Positions 33,701-44,110 of a stretch of 64,000 nt of DNA are shown one piece after another. Below the pieces are notes generated by a model that had not been told where the DNA came from, made no database searches, and saw only the letters and a program-made list of their open reading frames with translations. A program made the translations under genes and the position numbers. Origin of the DNA: Mytilus californianus (lineage: Eukaryota > Mollusca > Bivalvia > Mytilida > Mytilidae); the NCBI RefSeq assembly GCF_021869535.1, contig NW_026262668.1, positions 69,647,558-69,711,557 on the forward strand, given 5' to 3'. Position 1 is the first letter of the stretch. Every line of letters starts with the position of its first letter.

Positions 33701-34689
33701 TTATCTTTTTTCTGATTTTCTACTTATTTTGTTTATCTTTTTTCTGCTGAATCCAAAAATGCTTAGAAAACAGGGTTTCTGTGGTCGTTTTTCCTCAGAA
33801 TTGCATGAAATGAGCGATTTTGACACTATTTTGAGCCTTTCAGCAATAAGGGCTAAATCTAATTCTATGATTTGTAGAACTAAAACAATATAGATTTCCA
33901 TGAAAAATTGGAAATGATTAAAATTCAAAATTTAAAAAAAACATTTTCCGCGGTTGTTTTATATGACATACTGAGCAAACTATCCGAACTATAACCACAT
34001 GGATGAAATGATAGACTTTGTTTATGTTCCTAAATCAACAACCGATTAACAAACGATACAAAAATCAAAAACACATATCAGTAAAAAAATTCAGGTTTCG
34101 AAAACGGGAATCGTAGGAACTGTTGAGTACTATAGTAGCACACAATATCTATGAATGTTGTGATGTGTAATAATGAATGTCAAATACTAGAAGTTGAAAC
34201 CAAATTATGACCTTGTAAGAAAAAATGTCTTTTTCTATCTTTGTTTCTTACTAGTATTCCGATTAAAATTTTATGATAAAATTTGTTTTGTTCATATATT
34301 TTCAATTTGTTTTTGATACTACTAGTAATGGATTCACAAAATATTTACTAAGACCAAACTGTGAGATTAAAAACAACAAGAAAAGTGCTGTTCTTATTCT
34401 TTTTTTTTCCTTTTGTTATAATACGCACAGTTTGGGTCAGGAATTGATACACCATATCCTTTTGTTTCATTTACTTTTATCTTTATAATGCCATCTGTTA
34501 TCTAATATCAATAAAAGATGATTCAATTGTGGCTTATACGTCAATGAGACACGAACCAAAAAACAAAATTAAATAGTGAGCAACATACAGTCTTTAACAA
34601 TAGTATAGTACCAAGACCTTGTTGACAAATATTCCGTATCAACTTCACAAATAATACATGATGGTCTTGAAGTATAGATTCTGGGTACT
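33701..34689. other. No gene recognised
   Basis: AT-rich. Frames of 65-75 codons on both strands have no recognisable similarity. The segment at 34,520-34,620 may be a very diverged ATAAGAAGATGTGG relative (TACGTCAATGAGACACGAAC). Confidence 0.4.
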
Positions 34690-35200
34690 GACGTTGTTTG
34701 TCGTCTTAATAACGTGTTATATATTCTTTTATTTGGCTTTATTAATATTACTTTTACTGTTTAGTCTGTTTTTGGTGATATCCATTTGACGTGGCTCTGT
34801 ACTTATATATCCCGTCATTGTGTTATTGTTCTATGGTACAATTTTTGTATTCTTGTCTTTCATTTTTGCTAATGTGCTTTGTCTATATGCCTTTTTGTGC
34901 TTCTTAGTTACATATTTGTTTGTTTTTATATTGATTAAGATTATAACACAATGTTGACTGCTGTATCCCTATTTTTGACATTTTTACCTATTATGTCTGT
35001 TTGGTTTGTTCACACATCGTTGTCAATATAATGGAATTTTATACAACTGTCATACAAGTGAGAGGTTTAGCTAGCTATAGAACCAGGTTTAATCAACCAT
35101 TTTCTACATAAGAAAATGCCTGTACCAAGTCAGGAATATGACAGTTATCCCTTCGTTTGATGTGTTTGGGCTTTTGATTTTGCCATTTTGCTAGTTCAAA
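34690..35200 (+). repeat. CAAGTCAGGAATATG family, longest copy
   Basis: Contains GTGATATCCATTTGACGTGG, TATATCCCGTCATTGTGTTA, AAGTGAGAGGTTTAGCTAGC, then AAAATGCCTGTACCAAGTCA and TGGGCTTTTGATTTTGCC. The last part matches 3465-3535. The longer upstream part is seen here in one copy only. Confidence 0.75.
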
Positions 35201-35584
35201 GTCAATTACAACAAATAAAAAATTATGTTCTTCCAGACTAAAGATTAATCAGTACACAGCAATCGAATTTAGTGTAAATACGTCTTAAACAGTTTGAGAA
35301 AAGCAGTTTGGCCAAAAGCACGATTTATAAAAATACAGAAAGCGGCACAATTTGGGTTCATAGTAATACCTTCAACCTATTGATAAACTTCATTGCCGAA
35401 ACATAAAATGATGTGGTCAAGGATTAACATTACCCTTAATCATCTCATCGCAATTCTAGTATTTCTAACATATTTTCCTCATTACAAAAGAACGCTAGCT
35501 TGACATTAGTTGCAGGAAATAAATCTGCAATCAAATTTTTAAAGCACAGTTTATTTGAATAAGATTGTGATGCAGTGTAATGTA
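35201..35584. other. No gene recognised
   Basis: AT-rich, with nothing I can support. Confidence 0.4.
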
Positions 35585-35805
35585 GAGAGTCGAATAAATA
35601 AAGGCAACAGTAGTATACCGCTGTTCGAAAACTCATAAATCGATAGAGATAAAAACAAATCCGGGTTACAAACTAAAACTGAGGGAAACGCATCAAATAT
35701 AAGAGGAGAACAACGACACAACAAAAACACAATATTAAAATGTAACACACACAGAAACGAACTATAATATAACAATGGCCATTTTCCTGACTTGGTACAG
35801 GAAAA
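35585..35805 (-). repeat. CAAGTCAGG/CCCGGATTTG repeat, inverted copy
   Basis: The reverse complement of 60,350-60,565. Key strings here are CGGGTTACAAACTAAAACTG, GAAACGCATCAAATATAAGA, GGAGAACAACGACACAACAA and TTCCTGACTTGGTACAGG. Similar open frames in both copies merely follow from shared sequence. Confidence 0.9.
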
Positions 35806-36399
35806 GTCATAACTGTCAACCGATTTTAAAGAACCATCAAAAGTACGTAATGTATCTAAGGCAGCCAAAGAGCTTTTCACACTTCCAAAATAATAATTTC
35901 ATTATTTTCATATCCTTTATTGCATTTAATAACAGAAGTCCCTAGTTGTAGTAAGGTAACTAGTGAAAAAGCACATACACATAAATTGTAGAATCCAAGA
36001 TAATAAAAATGATATTTGACGCGTTTTTTATAGTGTAGGTTAAACATAATTTGGACAATCAAATATTCATAGGAAGCCTCAATCTGGGTTTTGATAGTGA
36101 TCTGCTTGTTTACTAGTTGATTTTCTGTGGTGCATAGGGCAGTGAGTATAGAAACATTTATAATTCCATTCTTTAGAATTTTGTGCAGTGTTTACGTCAT
36201 ACCAATACCACATTGTCGGCTTTTATATACTTTCTAAAATTGGAGGTTGATAAATCATGAAATTCGTAAGAACGAAAAATAAAACTTTCGTGCGTTCAAA
36301 GCGCCTTTTTAGAAAGTAAGGTTCTAATTTCCTCATACAAAGTTACCCCTAGAATGAATTTTTTAACAGTAAATATGTTTGGTAAGTTATTTATAGGAT
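35806..36399. other. No gene recognised
   Basis: AT-rich, with nothing I can support. Confidence 0.4.
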
Positions 36400-36960
36400 T
36401 TAGAATTTAAAATTGTGTTTTTTTAAGGATGAAAATGCAGACATCAGAATTGTTGCATAGAATAACATTTTCAATGAAAAGAAATACAGCATGATAATTA
36501 TAAGTAATTTGGAAAATAATCGTGGCAATTTCAATATTCGATAAATACGCAAAATTTGTTTATAAATATTGTCTCTTCATTTTTGAGTCACAACACAGCA
36601 CATCAATAATCAAAATATTGATTTTGAAATACCTACAAAAAACAAAGTATCGCCTTTAAATCAACAACATAAATGCAGGTATGCTGAAAGCATTGCAGGA
36701 GATGACGAAAAAGTATAGCTAAGACGTAAATAAGATAAAGTAAAATTCAGACTTTTTGTAACGGGTAAATATACTTTTTTTGGCAAAAATGAATTACACC
36801 TGTACATTTACTCATGCATCATTACTTTATTAGAATTGAAAATTAACTTCTTAGCACTGTTATTTTTATGAGAACAAACATACTTGTTATTATATTCAAT
36901 GAGTATAAGTTTATTGACAATTTCCTGGATTCCGATGGATAAAAGATTTACATATTGTAT

Positions 36961-37136
36961 AGATATAAGAAGATGTGGTATGAGTGCCAATGAGACAACT
37001 CTCCATCCAAGTCTAAATTTATAAAAGTAAACCATTATAGGTCACAGTACGGTTTAAACACGGAGCCTAGGCTCACACCGAACAGTAAACTATAAAGGCC
37101 CCAAAAAATTACTAGTGTAAAACCATTCAAACGGGT
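36961..37136 (+). repeat. ATAAGAAGATGTGG family copy
   Basis: AGATATAAGAAGATGTGGTA, GGTCACAGTACGG and CTCACACCGAACAGTAAACT, ending CCATTCAAACGGG. It is collinear with 16,245-16,420 but 3'-truncated. Confidence 0.9.
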
Positions 37137-38214
37137 CGTTTTTCCATTATTTGGATTTTGTTTTTCGAATTTTGTATAGACCCGTTTGTCGGACACAAAA
37201 GTATACAGCGCTCACCTTTCAATATTCAATACGCCACTAAAACAATATAACTAACGATTATAATGTGCTGGTATGTGATATATTTATTCAAAATTTCATT
37301 AATTACGATTTCAAGTTTCAGGTATTGTATTTTCCAAGTAGTAATGCGCATATCAACTACATGTGTGTACAGTTTTTAAGATAACAGTGACTTCTGTTAC
37401 AGACGCCTTTTTTTGCAAATTTAATGTTGATTAAGGAAAAAGAAAAAATACCAATTTAAATTCATTACTTGATGAGAAAGGGAAAACACCATGGGATAAC
37501 GGAAAAAAGGAGAAAGGGCAAAGAAAAGTCCATGAAATACTACATGGAAAACAAGAGATTGAGCGAGCAGTACAAAACCGTTAAAAATGATGTTGAACAT
37601 AGATGCTCAGAAAAGTTAGTGTTTCTGCTTCACCTTTATATCCTATCCTAATCTACGGTTACAACCATATCATTCAAAAATGATGAATTTGGTTATTCGT
37701 TTTTGGTTCCTTTTTGGCATAACGCTCCTAATGTTTCAACGTATTTAGACATCATTGGCTTCAAATTTTTAGTTTTGAACGTTCCGAAAGGAAGTAAACT
37801 TAGAAAAACGAAATTTATATAAGGGTTATTTCCATCTAATAGGTTATTTAAAGGTGATAGACATGAAATGAAAATTCACATTAAAGACAATCTTAATCCT
37901 TGCATTCAAATAACATAGGTTCTTATGTTTATAATTATTGCTTCACAGGAATAAGTTAAATTTATTTAATTTTAAGGATACAAAGGTGTTTTGGGGTCGT
38001 TTTTCCATTATTTGGATTTTGTTTTTCGAATTTTGTACATAGGTTTCATGTAAGACTGATTTGAAAAACATTTTTGAAATATGCATACGTACATGTAGCA
38101 TTAACTCAGTTTCTGTATTTTACAAGTTTGTATTTCCTTCAAAAGAAATAAAGTATGATAGTAATTCTCAAAGTTTTCCCTTTTACTTATCGGTGACCTT
38201 TACTTGCTTAAATA

Positions 38215-38275
38215 CACACCATTTGGACTTTTGTGGACAGTTGTCTCATTGGTAATCATACCACATCTCCTTAGC
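38215..38275 (-). repeat. ATAAGAAGATGTGG family, end fragment
   Basis: GTTGTCTCATTGGTAATCAT followed by ACCACATCTCC is the terminal part of the family on the minus strand. A similar end fragment (GCATTGGCAATCATACCACA) is at about 51,045-51,065. Confidence 0.7.
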
Positions 38276-40191
38276 TTGTTTCATGATTATTAAATCGATA
38301 TGTACATCTATATTGCAACCTCAATTCTGGTTAACAACATCAATAATCTTTCGATAAAACTATTCTTTTCATGTTGTTTTTGAAATACCAAAAAGAAACA
38401 AAATTTCGCCTTGATTAGCGACGACATTAATGGTTGTATGCAGAAGGCATTCCAGGAGGTAACGAAAAAGGCTAGCTAAGACGTAATTCAGGTTTGTTAT
38501 CATTCCGTCATCTTTTAACAATATTAACAGTAAATATGTGGTACGTTATTTATAGAATTTAAAATTGTGTGTTTTTAAGGTTGAAAATGCAGACATCAGG
38601 ATTCTTGCATAGAATAACATTTTCAATGAAAAGAAATACCGCATGATAAGTAATTTTGAAAATAATCGTGGCAATATTCGATAAATTCGTAAAATGCGTA
38701 AATATATATTGTCTCTTCATTTTTGAGTCACAACACTGCATATCAATAATCAAAATATTGATTTTGAAATACCTACAAAAATCAAAATGTCGCCTTAAAA
38801 GCGACAAAATAAATGCGGGTATGCTGAAAGACCCGTTCCTCTGACTCAAATGTATACAGCAGTCACCTTTCACGATTCAATACGCCACTAAAACCATATG
38901 ACTAATCACAGTGACTTCAGAAACAGAGTAATTCAGTCAGACTTACATTAGTACTTAGTTTTTAGTTTGCCATCATTGGATACTGCGAATATAATGATGA
39001 CTAAGGAAAAAGGAAGAATACCAATTTTAAATTCATTACTTGATGAGAAAGGGAAAACACCAGGAAAAAAGGAGAAAAAGGAAGGAAAAGTCCACGAAAC
39101 ACTACATTGAAAACAACAGATTTAGCAGTACAAGCCCGCTAAAACTGTTGTTGAATAGATGATCAGAAATGTTAGTGTGTCTGTTTCATCTTTATTTCCT
39201 TAGTTTCCAGCGATTTTACAAAGGACTTGACGCAGCATTAGATACAACAAAGTAACGGTTGCGATTACAGAGTAATGCAATGAGGGGTGCATATTGAGCA
39301 TTATAGGCATTACAAAGTTCTTAATTACCAAACTTTAATTCGTGTTCTCTCTGCATTAAGTATGACACCATGCATATGACTTGTCGATTAGTTATAAATT
39401 ATGTCCGGACATTTTCAAAGATATTCTGATATTTACCAAATTACAAATATTTACCTTTACTTAACTTTCATAATTAATTATTTATGAAAAACTGTTGTTA
39501 TTCACTGGTAACACGAAGTCTATTTATGATTTGTAAACCCTTAAATAGAAGGTCCGACGTCTATTCTTAGTGTTATTTTTGCATGCAACACAACAACAGC
39601 AAACGATTCCACAGTAAACATTTTGATTAAAATTGAAACAAATCTGAAACTCTTAATAATTCACTATAAGGGTAATTTGTGTTTGAATGAACAATGAATA
39701 ATAAACATTATTTATAAAACTTCGCCGGAGAAAAAGTGTGTATAAAAAACCCAAGATTATAATTTTATAAACCAGACCAGAAAATAATAAACAATCAGGG
39801 AAAGACGTTTTGTTATCAGGTATCAGTATGTTTAGTTCGCTAAATACAAGATGACTGTACCTATATGACGCTATTGAGGTACATTTTAAACCTCTGAGAC
39901 CCGACACTCTATGTTATTTCATCAAAAAAGTCTTTTTTTATTTTTATGAAACACCAATCGAATAAAAATTGTCTCCTTTATAGAAACTAAAACATGAATA
40001 TATGTTAATTACATTGCAGAATAAGAAAAACGAACAGCAAAAACATAACTAACCGACAACTTGAACGTACTGATAATCAGGTTTTCTGCTTAAAGATTCG
40101 GTAAAAAGTAAAATCGTAAAAAATACTGAACTCCGAGAGTCACAAGATGAAGCTTTCTTTTCGAGTGAGCACAGCGGACCAGTTCAAGAGA

Positions 40192-40199
40192 CTTCATAA
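40192..40199 (+). other. Target-site duplication of the MULE, left
   Basis: CTTCATAA, repeated directly at 43,701-43,708. Eight to ten bases is the usual duplication length for Mutator-like elements. The host sequence on both sides, joined across the element, matches uninterrupted copies of the module at 33.4 kb and 59.6 kb. Confidence 0.9.
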
Positions 40200-40292
40200 G
40201 GGTGCAGGTCGTTTCGTAACCTGGTCGTTTCGTAACTAGTCGATTCGTAACTTAACTAGGTCGTTTCGTACCTGAGACGTTTTGTAACCTTA
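40200..40292 (+). repeat. MULE left terminal inverted repeat
   Basis: Begins GGGTGCAGGTCGTTTCG and contains five tandem variants of GTCGTTTCGTAAC between 40,208 and 40,288. Reverse-complement match to 43,612-43,700, with small indels between modules. Confidence 0.93.
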
Positions 40293-40418
40293 TATCAATA
40301 TATAATAACAATAAGAGTAGTAGGTTACGCAAAAAGTAATAAAAAGACTTAGTGATGTATGTGTATATATATATCTATATTTATTTATTAAATAATTAAT
40401 TGCACATGAATTTACACT

Positions 40419-40973
40419 TTACAAGTACAGTTTTGCACACATGCGAATAGAACAGAAGAATTTGAATTGTCCATCATCATTTAGATGTACCCCGTCTTTA
40501 TCAAAGTATTTAGTCTTCTGCCACGTGCTTTGATGTCTCCAATACTTGACACCACTCATCTTTATGTTGCTTAGTTCTTTATTTATCTTCTTTTTTTTTC
40601 TATCATAAGTTGTTTCTTTCATGTTTCTTGTTTTTAGTCTGATGATGTTGGAGCCTATCACTACAGAAGGAACACCTAAGCGCTTGACATCTTTTGCGAG
40701 TTGTACAATCTCTGATGCTGTGTGTGATGCAGATAATTTATCACAGATGTCATTCTCTCCAATCTGTATGAAAACAAAGTCGGGTTTAAATTTCTTCACT
40801 ATGTGGAGATCAAAATGTCTCAATGACTGTACTTTTCTCCCGCCTACCCCGTAAAGCTTTGTTTGGACAGAACTTGATAAGTCGGATTGCGTTCTTAACA
40901 TCCAATTTTCCAGTCTTCGGATGAAACTGTGACCGATCACAAGTACTTTGGGCTTATTTACTGTTAGTGACAT
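40419..40973 (-). CDS. SGNH/GDSL-type hydrolase encoded inside the MULE
   Basis: A 184-residue protein on the minus strand, uninterrupted from ATG at 40,973 to the stop at 40,419. All landmark blocks of the SGNH hydrolase fold are in order. Block I is VLVIGHSFIRR with the nucleophile Ser16 in a G-H-S setting. Block II is GVGGRK (Gly44/45). Block III is IQIGENDIC with G72-x-N74-D75. Block V is DKDGVHLNDDG with Asp160 and His163. Such enzymes hydrolyse esters, for example acetyl or acyl groups; the substrate here is unknown. There is no signal peptide or membrane segment, so the product should be cytosolic or nuclear. The length is near the minimal SGNH domain. It faces away from the transposase gene, and the shared 586-bp spacer could hold a two-way promoter. 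SGNH-type esterase domains are known in the ORF1 of some LINEs (CR1 type), so a role in mobility is conceivable, but this is inference. It might also be a captured host gene. Confidence 0.85.
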   Translation of the reverse strand: MSLTVNKPKVLVIGHSFIRRLENWMLRTQSDLSSSVQTKLYGVGGRKVQSLRHFDLHIVKKFKPDFVFIQIGENDICDKLSASHTASEIVQLAKDVKRLGVPSVVIGSNIIRLKTRNMKETTYDRKKKKINKELSNIKMSGVKYWRHQSTWQKTKYFDKDGVHLNDDGQFKFFCSIRMCAKLYL

Positions 40974-41559
40974 ATTTGGCGTTTATAGATGAATGAAAAA
41001 GGAGTAAAAAAAACTGCTATTATACCATTAAGTGAACACTTGTCACTTACATTTATTTAATTTAACCACGCCTAGTAATTTATCAATTTAATTCAAATTA
41101 AATTTATTCAAAATATTTCACTACTGATTGCTTGTTTGTGTAGTTATTAAACATATATCAGAAAGATTGATTGCCATTATAACTGTAAATTAATTTTTAT
41201 TAATTAAATTCTTAAACTTTAGATTAATTAAATGGCTTACGTTGTGCAAGTGGTAATTGCAAGCAGTAAAAGTTATGATCACATAGCTTGAATGTTAAAA
41301 CAACAATTAATTTCTCTTCCTATCATACGCTTGGTATACGCAATTGTTAAATTAAAAATGTTGTTTTAAGCAGTTTACACAAATATTTAGACTTCAGAGG
41401 GTAAGGATAAAATCAAACGTTTCTATGTATGGTTTCCCAAGCTACTCAAAAAATAAAAAAAATATAAAATCCAAACACAGACAAATTGTATCATTCATGT
41501 AGTTATATCTTTAGATTAACGGTATAATAAACGAAAACGCTATAATTCACAGTTTACAA
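40974..41559. promoter_or_regulatory. Divergent intergenic region of the MULE
   Basis: An AT-rich spacer of about 0.59 kb between two start codons facing away from each other. It contains TTAATTAAATTC and TTAGATTAATTAAATGG. A shared promoter is inferred from position only. I cannot point to a specific TATA box or initiator. Confidence 0.4.
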
Positions 41560-43065
41560 ATGTCAGACAACATCCCTCTGACAGACTTCTGCATTGAATG
41601 AGAGTCTCTGTCTGACAGCTCGGTTGACGACCCTATGGAGGGCATTGATGCAACTGCCACAATTACTTACAAGATATTAGACCAAGGTACCAAACGTGGT
41701 AAACATAAGCTTTATTCTAGTGACGGTTTTTCTTTCACTGTTAAAAGGCAGCAAAATGAAAAGACCTGGTGGTGGTGTAGTGTAAGAGGTAAAAACAACA
41801 GGTGTCCAGCAGCGGTTAGCCAAATAGGTGACAAATTCGTTCCAGGCAAATTAACACATAATCATCCTTCTACACCTGGTTCAGTGGTTGCGGCCACAAT
41901 TTCATCAACTGTCAAGGCACAAGCGGCATTACCAGCCCATGCTTTTACTAGATCATCAGAGATTGTGAAGACAGTTCTAACAACACATGCTAATGTAAAC
42001 CTGCCGGAGGCAAGTCGTCCTGCCATCACTAATTTAAAGAGACAATGTAATCGTAGACGCCAAAAAGATCGTCCTCCTGAGCCAAAACACCTAGATTTCG
42101 ATCTTGCAGAATACTACCTGCCAGACAACTTCCTGAAAGCTGATATCAAAAAGAATGGTCAAAGATATGTAGTCTTAGCCACAGATCAACAACTGCAATT
42201 ACTGTCTAAGTCCAAATGTTGGTATATGGACGGTACTTTCAAAGTGGTAAAGGCACCATTCAAGCAGCTATAAACCATCAACTGCTTCCTAAACAGTGGG
42301 ACAGAAACCAAACAGGTACCTCTCATGTATGTTATCATGTCACGTCGACGCACGAAGAACTATGTCTCAGTTCTTAGGGCTATTTTGCAACTACTGCCAC
42401 GCACTGCCGTTCAAAAGTTCATAGCAGACTTTGAACGTGGCCTGTGGAATGCTCTACACCGTCTGTTTCCAGGAGTCCCCGTCCAAGGTTGTGCATTTCA
42501 CTGGAGTCAAGCCATCTTCCGTAAAATCCAAAAGACAGGCCTGGTAGTTTCATACAATTCCAAGGGCAACACTTTTAAATTTTTACGTAAGTTGATGGCC
42601 TTACCATTCCTGCCAGTGGAGCATATCAGTAATGCCTTCAACAAGCTAATGGACACCGCTCCAGTTGGTCGTCTTCAAATAGTTCTTCGCTATGTCCAAA
42701 AACGTTGGATAAACAGTCGCCTGTGGCCAATTGCAAGCTGGTGTGTGTTTATGCAATCCATCCGCACCAATAATGACGTAGAGGGATGGCACAACGACCT
42801 TAACACCCAAGCTGTCATCGGCAACCCTCCGTTCTACCTTCTTTGTCGACTTTTACACAGGGAGACATCGTTTCTTCCTCTACAGATCAAGTTGGTATCC
42901 GAAGGTAAACTGAAAAGGTATCAGCGTGTAAGGACCCGCTACATACAAGGACGTATTTTCTCATTCTGGGATAAATACACTCAAAACCAGATGTCCAGTA
43001 GTTCATTATTAAGGAGGTGTGCTTTTGTTTACGGACCAACTGCTGCTGCTGCTCCGGCCCACTAA
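41560..43065 (+). pseudogene. FLYWCH zinc-finger MULE transposase with two in-frame stops
   Basis: One reading frame of about 502 codons runs from ATG at 41,560 to the stop at 43,066. It is interrupted only by TGA at 41,599 and TAA at 42,271, with no frameshift. Counting from the next ATG (41,635), residues 26-77 form a FLYWCH-type zinc finger: YSSDGFSF, TWWWC48, C57, then H75-N-H77. The MULE DDE core follows. The first Asp is in WYMDGTFK (codon 42,229). After the TAA, QVPLMYVIMSRR leads to the second Asp in FIADFERGLW (codon about 42,427) and the C-x-x-H pair in QGCAFHW. The final Glu is in NNDVEGWHNDLN (codon about 42,781). All catalytic residues are kept, so decay is recent. If the gene began at 41,635, only the TAA would break it. 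The transposase would cut and join at the TIRs, with the FLYWCH finger probably binding them. Confidence 0.93.
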
Positions 43066-43195
43066 GACTTTGTTTCATGTTTATACCAGGGTTTTTCGGA
43101 TGAAAAATCAGGCTTTATGCCAGTATAAGCATGCAAACAAAGGACAACATAGTGATGTATCTAAAAGAAAGAAAAAGAATAGAGTAAGATAAAGT

Positions 43196-43198
<3 letters not shown>

Positions 43199-43231
<33 letters not shown>
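43199..43231 (+). repeat. Long A tract inside the MULE
   Basis: About 31 uninterrupted A residues after AAAGTGTTT, followed by GC-rich CTCCGCCAACGCCGGTCCCC. That composition is very unlike the rest of the element. It could be the tail of a small retroposed sequence or an expanded homopolymer downstream of the transposase gene. Confidence 0.75.
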
Positions 43232-43232
<1 letters not shown>

Positions 43233-43611
43233 TTAACTCCGCCAACGCCGGTCCCCAGCCCGGGTGAAAAAGGAGGAGGGTTATGCAATTGCATGTAAAA
43301 GTGAACAAAAAGGAGAAAATAATTATTTTTTTCAGGTCGTGTGCCATATTCTACTTAATCACTTTACACCTACTGTAATTACTTTTTATTACCTGTCATT
43401 AGTTGTCATAAAACCATTAAAGCTGTCACCGAGTGTAATTACCAATTAGCCAATTAGCCAATAATTAAAAAGATTTCAGAAAATTTTAAATTAAAAATAT
43501 TACGATATTGTTATTATTAGATGAACAATTTGATTATTTTTTAATAATAACTTTAACTTTTTCATTTAAACTAATTAATTTAAACTAACACTTTATAACC
43601 ATATATAATTA
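43232..43611. other. MULE right flank, non-coding
   Basis: After a ~55-bp GC-rich segment (GCCCGGGTGAAAAAGGAGGA) the sequence is AT-rich up to the right TIR. No further gene was seen. Confidence 0.5.
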
Positions 43612-43700
43612 CAAAAGTTACGAAACGTCTCAGTTACAAAACAAGGTAGTTACGAATCGACCAGGTACGAAACGACCAGGTTACGAAACGACGAACATTC
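43612..43700 (-). repeat. MULE right terminal inverted repeat
   Basis: GTTACGAAACGTC through GGTTACGAAACGACGAACAT contains five GTCGTTTCGTAAC-type modules on the minus strand (43,617-43,692). The outermost bases read GAATGTTC on the minus strand against GGGTGCAG on the left. Confidence 0.93.
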
Positions 43701-44110
43701 CTTCATAATGTGTCGTGCAAATGAAAGTTTACAATATCAATAAAATGAAAAATCTGATAATTGGTTTATTGGATTGTATATGTGTACTTTCTGTACTAAA
43801 AACAATAGTTTTTTCTTTGTTTCAACTGCAAACTGGAAGAAAACTTCAAATGTCCGGTCAAACGTATCAATGTCGGTTCAATGATTATGACGTAGAAGGT
43901 AAGTCCATTTCAGAGTTATTAAGGCTAGGTCATGCAATGTATTTAATGTCATAATGACATTGATATGCACCTTAATTATGAGATGATCAGAATGATAGAG
44001 GCAAAGGAAAGCCCTTTATTTGAAAACATTCAAGTGTGTGTCTTCAGAGCCACTGCATGAGATAAAACAAAAGGTCATCAAAAACGTAACACTTTTATAA
44101 ATTTAACTTC
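43701..44110 (+). repeat. Long modular repeat, block c resumed right of the MULE
   Basis: It starts with the second CTTCATAA copy (target-site duplication, 43,701-43,708), then TGTGTCGTGCAAATGAAAG, which continues the module cut at 40,199. Next come TGTCCGGTCAAACGTATCAA (43,850) and CCACTGCATGAGATAAAACA (44,051), matching the order in block a (26,815; 27,386). Confidence 0.78.

Larger units (their letters stand above)
36400..40199 (+). repeat. Long modular repeat, block c (left of the MULE)
   Basis: This block holds two close repeats of the same module run. AAATGCAGACATCAGAATTG at 36,434 recurs at 38,585 as AAATGCAGACATCAGGATTC. GAGTCACAACACAGCACATC (36,585) recurs at 38,726. GGAGAAAGGGCAAAGAAAAG (37,509) recurs at 39,071. 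A TTTTTCCATTATTTGGATTT segment is at 37,139 and again at 38,002. The block also contains the ACTGTTGTTATTCACTGG and CGATTCCACAGTAAAC modules (39,490-39,620) shared with 59.0-59.2 kb. It ends inside the AGCGGACCAGTTCAAGAG module, which the MULE interrupts at 40,200. Confidence 0.75.
40200..43700. mobile_element. Complete 3.5-kb Mutator-like transposon with SGNH hydrolase gene
   Basis: The element is bounded by 8-bp duplications. It has imperfect ~90-bp terminal inverted repeats made of reiterated GTCGTTTCGTAAC modules and two divergent genes. An SGNH-hydrolase-like gene lies on the left (minus), and a FLYWCH/MULE transposase gene with two in-frame stops lies on the right (plus), about 0.59 kb apart. 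It sits inside a copy of the long modular repeat and is therefore younger than it. MULEs with FLYWCH-like DNA-binding domains are known in animals. I do not recall an SGNH passenger gene as an established feature of them. Confidence 0.92.

Noticed and set aside
35551..35880. 109-codon frame resembling the 70-codon frame at 60,355-60,567
   Set aside because: The shared protein is a consequence of a shared dispersed repeat. It reads into unrelated sequence at both ends and shows no domain.
40621..40854. 77-codon plus-strand frame
   Set aside because: Antisense shadow of the SGNH gene.
42887..43078. 63-codon minus-strand frame
   Set aside because: Antisense shadow of the transposase gene.
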